The notes below the pieces were generated by a model. It saw only the letters and a list, made by a program, of their open reading frames with translations, did not search any database and was not told the DNA's origin. A DNA stretch of 9,935 nucleotides from a bacterium (lineage in GTDB: Bacteria > Pseudomonadota > Alphaproteobacteria > Caulobacterales > Hyphomonadaceae), in assembly GCA_030824255.1 (NCBI GenBank), contig JAVBYB010000119.1, positions 1 to 9,935 of the forward strand, in the 5' to 3' direction. Positions within the stretch are counted from its first letter, which is position 1. Each line of letters starts with the position of its first letter. Of the stretch, positions 6,513 to 9,935 are shown piece after piece. Made by a program: the position numbers and the translations under genes.

Positions 6513-6549
6513 GAGACCGCCGGGGAAAGTGATATCCCCGGCGGTTCTC
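6513..6549. terminator. Strong hairpin, probable bidirectional terminator between convergent genes
   Basis: ACCGCCGGGGA (6516-6526) pairs perfectly with TCCCCGGCGGT (6535-6545), an 11-bp GC-rich stem with an 8-base loop. GAG/CTC (6513-6515/6547-6549) extend it past one bulged T. It lies 27 bases after the receptor stop and 32 bases from the dehydrogenase stop. The T-tract is short on the plus side (TTCTC) and modest on the minus side (CTCGTTTC), so termination efficiency is uncertain, but position and stability fit a shared terminator. Confidence 0.75.
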
Positions 6550-6580
6550 ATGTCTGCTTGCTGCGCACGACACAGAAACC

Positions 6581-7930
6581 CTACCGCGCCGACGTTCCAG
6601 CGCTGGCTGAGTTGGCCGCCGACACGCGCCAGATCGCGTTGCCCACATCGTCCGCCACCAGAAGCGCGCCATCCTTGCCAACCGCCACGCCTACCGGGCG
6701 ACCGTAGGCAATCTCCTTTTCCGCGTCGATGAAGCCCGTCAGGATGTCCACTGCCTGGCCCGCAGGCTTGCCCGCGGAGAAGGGAACATAGACCACCTTG
6801 TAGCCAGAGAACGGATCGCGGTTCCACGACCCGTGCTGGCCGATGAAAGCCCCGCTCGCATATTCCGATCCCAGCTTCGCGCCTTCCGCAAATGTCAGGC
6901 CCAGCGATGCGGTGTGAGCGCCCACCGCATAATCCGGCGCGATCGCCTTCGCCACCATGTCAGGCCGCGCAGGTTCAACCCGGCTATCCTCCGTTTGCCC
7001 GAAATAGCTCCACGGCCAGCCATAGAAGCCGCCATCCTTCACCGAAGTGATGTAGTCCGGCACGAGGTTGTGTCCGAGCTCATCCCGCTCGTTCACCGCC
7101 GTCCACAGCGCGCCGCTCTGCGGCTCCCAGCTCAGACCGTTCGGATTACGAAGACCGCTTGCAAAGATGCGCTTCTCTCCGGTCGCGCGATCAATCTCCC
7201 AGATCGCCGCCCGGCCTTCTTCCTTGTCCATCCCGTTTTCGGCGATGTTGGAATTGGAGCCCACCGTCGCATATAGCTTCGCGCCATCCTTGGAGGCGAT
7301 GAGCCCCTTGGTCCAGTGATGGTTCAGCGTGCCCGCCGGCAGGTCGGTCAGCTGCACAGGCGTGTCGCTGATCTTCGTCGCGCCATCCGTGTAGGCGACG
7401 CTGACCACGCCATCCGTGTTGGCGATGTAGATGCGGCCCGCCGCATGGGCCATGCCGAAGGGCGAATTCAGCCCCGTGAGAAACTCATGGCGCGTCTCGG
7501 CTGTGCCGTCGCCATCGGTGTCGCGCAACAGCGTGATGCGGTTCGCGGACTTGGTGACAGCGCCGGCCTTCTTCATGGCCTCGCCTTGGAAGAAGCCGCG
7601 CACGCCCTTGCCCTGATCGGGCCGCTCGGGCGCATTGCTCTCGGCCACCAGCACGTCGCCATTCGGCAGCACGTGCAGCCAGCGCGGGTGATCCAGCCCC
7701 GTTGCATACGCCTGCACCTGAAGCCCCTGCGCCGCCGTCGGCTTTTGCCCATCCGCCCAGCGCACGGCTTCCGCGACCTTCACAGTCGGTATCAGCGCAG
7801 ACTCCGGCTCAGCCAGCGCAGGGCTTTCGCCCACGGCGGAGCTTACGGGCTGGGATGCAGGTTCAGCGCATCCCGCCATGACAAGGGCGAGTGTGGCGGT
7901 TGCAGCAAGCAGCAGAATTCTGGACGTCAT
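6581..7930 (-). CDS. PQQ-dependent glucose/sorbosone dehydrogenase-family lipoprotein (six-bladed beta-propeller)
   Basis: The 449-residue protein starts at ATG 7930 with AAGG about 9 bases upstream. An upstream ATG at 8026 would add 32 residues with no signal-peptide character, while 7930 gives a clean lipoprotein signal: T-S-R, a hydrophobic core, and lipobox M-A-G-C with C21. Ala at +2 suggests the outer membrane, facing the periplasm. After a linker (22-65) comes the propeller: H-P-R-W-L-H-V-L-P-N-G-D-V-L-V-A-E-S (81-98), D-T-D-G-D-G-T-A (137-144, calcium-binding-like), N-H-H-W-T-K-G-L (203-210; a His here would be the catalytic base, as in soluble glucose dehydrogenases), R-N-P-N-G-L-S-W-E-P (261-270), N-E-R-D-E-L-G (280-286), I-G-Q-H-G-S-W-N-R (363-371) and G-R-P-V-G-V-A-V (410-417). 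The family oxidises sugars or aldose-type aldehydes with PQQ; the true substrate and even PQQ binding are unproven here. It follows the oxidase gene on the same strand. Confidence 0.85.
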   Translation of the reverse strand: MTSRILLLAATATLALVMAGCAEPASQPVSSAVGESPALAEPESALIPTVKVAEAVRWADGQKPTAAQGLQVQAYATGLDHPRWLHVLPNGDVLVAESNAPERPDQGKGVRGFFQGEAMKKAGAVTKSANRITLLRDTDGDGTAETRHEFLTGLNSPFGMAHAAGRIYIANTDGVVSVAYTDGATKISDTPVQLTDLPAGTLNHHWTKGLIASKDGAKLYATVGSNSNIAENGMDKEEGRAAIWEIDRATGEKRIFASGLRNPNGLSWEPQSGALWTAVNERDELGHNLVPDYITSVKDGGFYGWPWSYFGQTEDSRVEPARPDMVAKAIAPDYAVGAHTASLGLTFAEGAKLGSEYASGAFIGQHGSWNRDPFSGYKVVYVPFSAGKPAGQAVDILTGFIDAEKEIAYGRPVGVAVGKDGALLVADDVGNAIWRVSAANSASAGTSAR

Positions 7931-8031
7931 CGGAATCACCTTCGCGCGCCCCAACCCGCCAATTGAATGATCAACGCCGCCAGACGTTCCTTCAGGCGCG
8001 ATGTAATGACGGCTACGCCAACGCATTGCGA
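7931..8031 (-). other. 101-bp spacer between the oxidase and the dehydrogenase lipoprotein genes
   Basis: Both flanking genes run on the minus strand. No stable hairpin with a T-tract is seen, so read-through from the oxidase gene is plausible. No convincing independent promoter is visible either. The frame upstream of the dehydrogenase start stays open through this spacer, but its residues (Arg/His/Gly-rich) match nothing I recognise. Confidence 0.4.
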
Positions 8032-9935
8032 TCAGGTGAGCAATGGAAACCCGCGTGTGATGCCCAGTGTGATGGCGCCTTGAACTGCCGTATAGCCGCA
8101 GAACAGGCTAATCGCCTCCAGCGTCATCGGCCGTTCACGCACCAGCAATCCCGCGCCAAACCGCACAAGCGCATAGAGCGCCATCATCACGCAGATCGCC
8201 ACGAACACGGCCTGCCAGGAAAAGAACGCATAGACGAGCGCCCCGTGCGCATCGACCTCTGGCCGCACGCCCGCCGTCCACCACGCATTCCAGTCCAGCG
8301 CGCTCGCCGCCGCCATTAGCCCCGTCGACGCCAGCATAGCCAGCGCGGCCAGAAGGGGAGAGCGCCGCCGCATCGCCCACCCCAGTATCGCCGCAACAAG
8401 CCCGCCGCCGAGCGCTGCAACGCCCCAGCTCAACACCACGCCATCCCCCGTCGTCGGGAACAGATGCGAGCGCTGGCTCCACAGGTAGAGATAGCTGAAC
8501 ACAAGCATCGCGAAGATCATGCCGCACACGACCAGAAGCACGATCATCGCCCACCAGCCATGGCTGCTCGGACCGCTCTGATAGGTCCGCACACGAATGC
8601 CCGCGCCGATATCGGCATCCTTCTGCTTGATCGGCAGGTCGAGCGTCCAAACCCACCAGAAGATCGCGCCGACGCCCAGGATGCCGCTGATGATGGACGG
8701 CCAGTAGAGCTGCACGGTCAGCAGCAGGAAGAACCCCGCCGTGAATACTGCCGCCAGCACGTGCGGCCAGCCCGGCCCCGGCATGCGCTGCAGGTATTGC
8801 GGCTCCGCCAGCTGCGGGCTCGTCACGATCGTCTCGCGCTCCCCCGTGGCGGAGTTCGGAAGGAAGTAGCGGCCTTCCTCCACATCGCGCGAAATGTTCG
8901 GCGTGTCCCACAGCGGATAGCGGCTGTTGACCACCGGGATCGAGCGCGTCGAATAGAGCGCATTCGGCAGCCATTCCAGCGTGGCGCCGTTGAACACATT
9001 CCCCGCATTCTTTTCCGACGAAAACCGGAAACTGCGGATCAGGTCGACGATCAGGATCAGCACCCCAGCCGCAATCATGAAGGCGCCGATGGTGGAGGTG
9101 AGGTTGAACTGCTCCCACCCGAGATTCTCAGGATAGGTGTAGACCCGTCGCGGCATCCCCATCAGCCCGGTGAGGTGCATGGGGAAGAACGTCACATGCG
9201 TGCCGAGGAACACCAGCCAGAACACCCACCTCCCGAGCGTTTCTGACAGCGGCCGCACGCTGATCATCGGCATCCAGTAGTAGAAGCCCGCCAGAAGCGG
9301 AAACACCATGCCGCCAATCAGAACGTAGTGCAGGTGCGCTACGATGAAGTAGGTGTCATGCGCGATGAAGTCGAAAGGCACGAGCCCGACCATCACGCCG
9401 GTCAGCCCGCCCATTGTGAACGTGATGATCGAGCCGACCGCGAAGAATGCCGGCGTGCTCCATCGCACCTTGCCTGCCGCCAGCGTTGCGATCCAGGAAA
9501 ACACCTGAATGCCCGCCGGCACGGCCACCACCATGCTTGCGGCTGAGAAGAAGTTCAGCGCCACGATCGGCAGCCCCGTCGTGAACATGTGGTGCACCCA
9601 CACGCCGAACGAGATGAACCCCGTCGCCAGCATGGACGCCACGACCATCCGGTGTCCCACAAGCGGCGTCTGCGCGATCGCAGGGACGATCATCGACATC
9701 ATCCCCGCCGCCGGCAGGAAGATGATGTAGACGTCCGGATGCCCGAAGAACCAGAACAGATGCTGCCACAGCAGCGGGTCGCCGCCTTTCAGTGCATCGA
9801 AGAACGGCCAGCCAAGGGCGCGCTCAAGCTCCAGCAATAGCGTCGCGAGGATGATCGCGGGAAATCCCAGCACGATCAGCACGGCGAACACCAGCATCGA
9901 CCATGCGAAGATCGGCAGCTTGTCGAGCCCCATCC
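8032..9935 (-). CDS. Cytochrome c oxidase subunit I fused to a subunit III-like domain (5' end beyond window)
   Basis: About 634 C-terminal residues are visible; the frame is open at the right edge and the N-terminal helices, including haem a ligand helix II, are missing. Numbering from the Met at 9933, CuB ligands are H65 (G-H-P-D-V-Y, with Y69 as His-Tyr crosslink partner), H114 and H115. H192-D193 match the Mg site, and H200 and H202 ligate haem a3 and haem a (A-H-L-H-Y-V). P-R-R (261-263) contacts the haem propionates. Two channel positions differ from textbook aa3 enzymes: D67 for the D-channel Glu, and A140-G-I-Q143 for T-G-I-K in the K channel. From about 385 to 633 extra membrane segments and the tail T-A-V-Q-G ... 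R-G-F-P-L-L resemble subunit III, as in known COX1-COX3 fusions. It reduces O2 at the inner membrane using cytochrome c or a similar donor; subunit II is presumably upstream, outside the window. Confidence 0.93.
   Translation of the reverse strand, partial: MGLDKLPIFAWSMLVFAVLIVLGFPAIILATLLLELERALGWPFFDALKGGDPLLWQHLFWFFGHPDVYIIFLPAAGMMSMIVPAIAQTPLVGHRMVVASMLATGFISFGVWVHHMFTTGLPIVALNFFSAASMVVAVPAGIQVFSWIATLAAGKVRWSTPAFFAVGSIITFTMGGLTGVMVGLVPFDFIAHDTYFIVAHLHYVLIGGMVFPLLAGFYYWMPMISVRPLSETLGRWVFWLVFLGTHVTFFPMHLTGLMGMPRRVYTYPENLGWEQFNLTSTIGAFMIAAGVLILIVDLIRSFRFSSEKNAGNVFNGATLEWLPNALYSTRSIPVVNSRYPLWDTPNISRDVEEGRYFLPNSATGERETIVTSPQLAEPQYLQRMPGPGWPHVLAAVFTAGFFLLLTVQLYWPSIISGILGVGAIFWWVWTLDLPIKQKDADIGAGIRVRTYQSGPSSHGWWAMIVLLVVCGMIFAMLVFSYLYLWSQRSHLFPTTGDGVVLSWGVAALGGGLVAAILGWAMRRRSPLLAALAMLASTGLMAAASALDWNAWWTAGVRPEVDAHGALVYAFFSWQAVFVAICVMMALYALVRFGAGLLVRERPMTLEAISLFCGYTAVQGAITLGITRGFPLLT

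Noticed and set aside
7931..8026. A longer dehydrogenase start at 8026.
   Set aside because: It would bury the lipoprotein signal peptide behind 32 residues of non-signal sequence; the start at 7930 has both a signal peptide and a ribosome binding site.
1..9935. Mobile elements, phage genes, CRISPR arrays, tRNA or rRNA genes.
   Set aside because: No transposase or integrase motifs, no terminal inverted repeats, no regularly spaced direct repeats and no tRNA-like cloverleaf were seen; the window is ordinary, densely packed metabolic and respiratory DNA.

Overview
The window is a gene-dense, GC-rich (roughly 60%+) bacterial segment that reads as an alphaproteobacterium, most likely of the Caulobacterales/Hyphomonadaceae type. 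The grounds are a Xanthomonas-Caulobacter-type TonB-dependent receptor inside an amino-sugar cluster, a NagB-II-type SIS-domain deaminase in place of classical NagB, a BadF/BadG-type GlcNAc kinase, and an A-type haem-copper oxidase subunit I fused to a subunit III-like domain. The assignment is by family resemblance only; there is no rRNA or other marker gene.

Left part (1-6486): an amino-sugar uptake and catabolism locus. At the left edge, on the minus strand, are the first 19 codons of a sugar kinase (nagK-like). A 62-bp divergent intergenic region separates it from murQ (+), the MurNAc-6-phosphate etherase. murQ meets nagA (-) tail to tail, the two stop codons overlapping inside one CTAG. 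nagA follows the SIS-domain gene nagB-II (-) with one base between stop and start. A 448-bp intergenic region then leads to a 961-residue TonB-dependent receptor (+).

Together these genes give a pathway: the receptor takes GlcNAc- or MurNAc-containing sugars across the outer membrane, a kinase phosphorylates them, MurQ turns MurNAc-6-P into GlcNAc-6-P, NagA deacetylates that to GlcN-6-P, and NagB-II deaminates it to fructose-6-P. The inner-membrane transporter and the regulator, if linked, lie outside the window.

Right part (6513-9935): a strong hairpin at 6513-6549 separates the receptor from an unrelated minus-strand respiratory segment. That segment is a cytochrome c oxidase subunit I/III fusion, cut by the right edge, followed 101 bp downstream by a lipoprotein of the PQQ-dependent glucose/sorbosone dehydrogenase family. 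The visible oxidase keeps all haem and copper ligands but departs from the textbook proton-channel residues: GHPDVY instead of GHPEVY, and A-G-I-Q instead of T-G-I-K.

I saw no tRNA, rRNA, CRISPR, insertion sequence or phage gene. The most useful second looks are the oxidase channel residues, the truncated kinase at the left edge, and the inverted repeats in the two regulatory intergenic regions.
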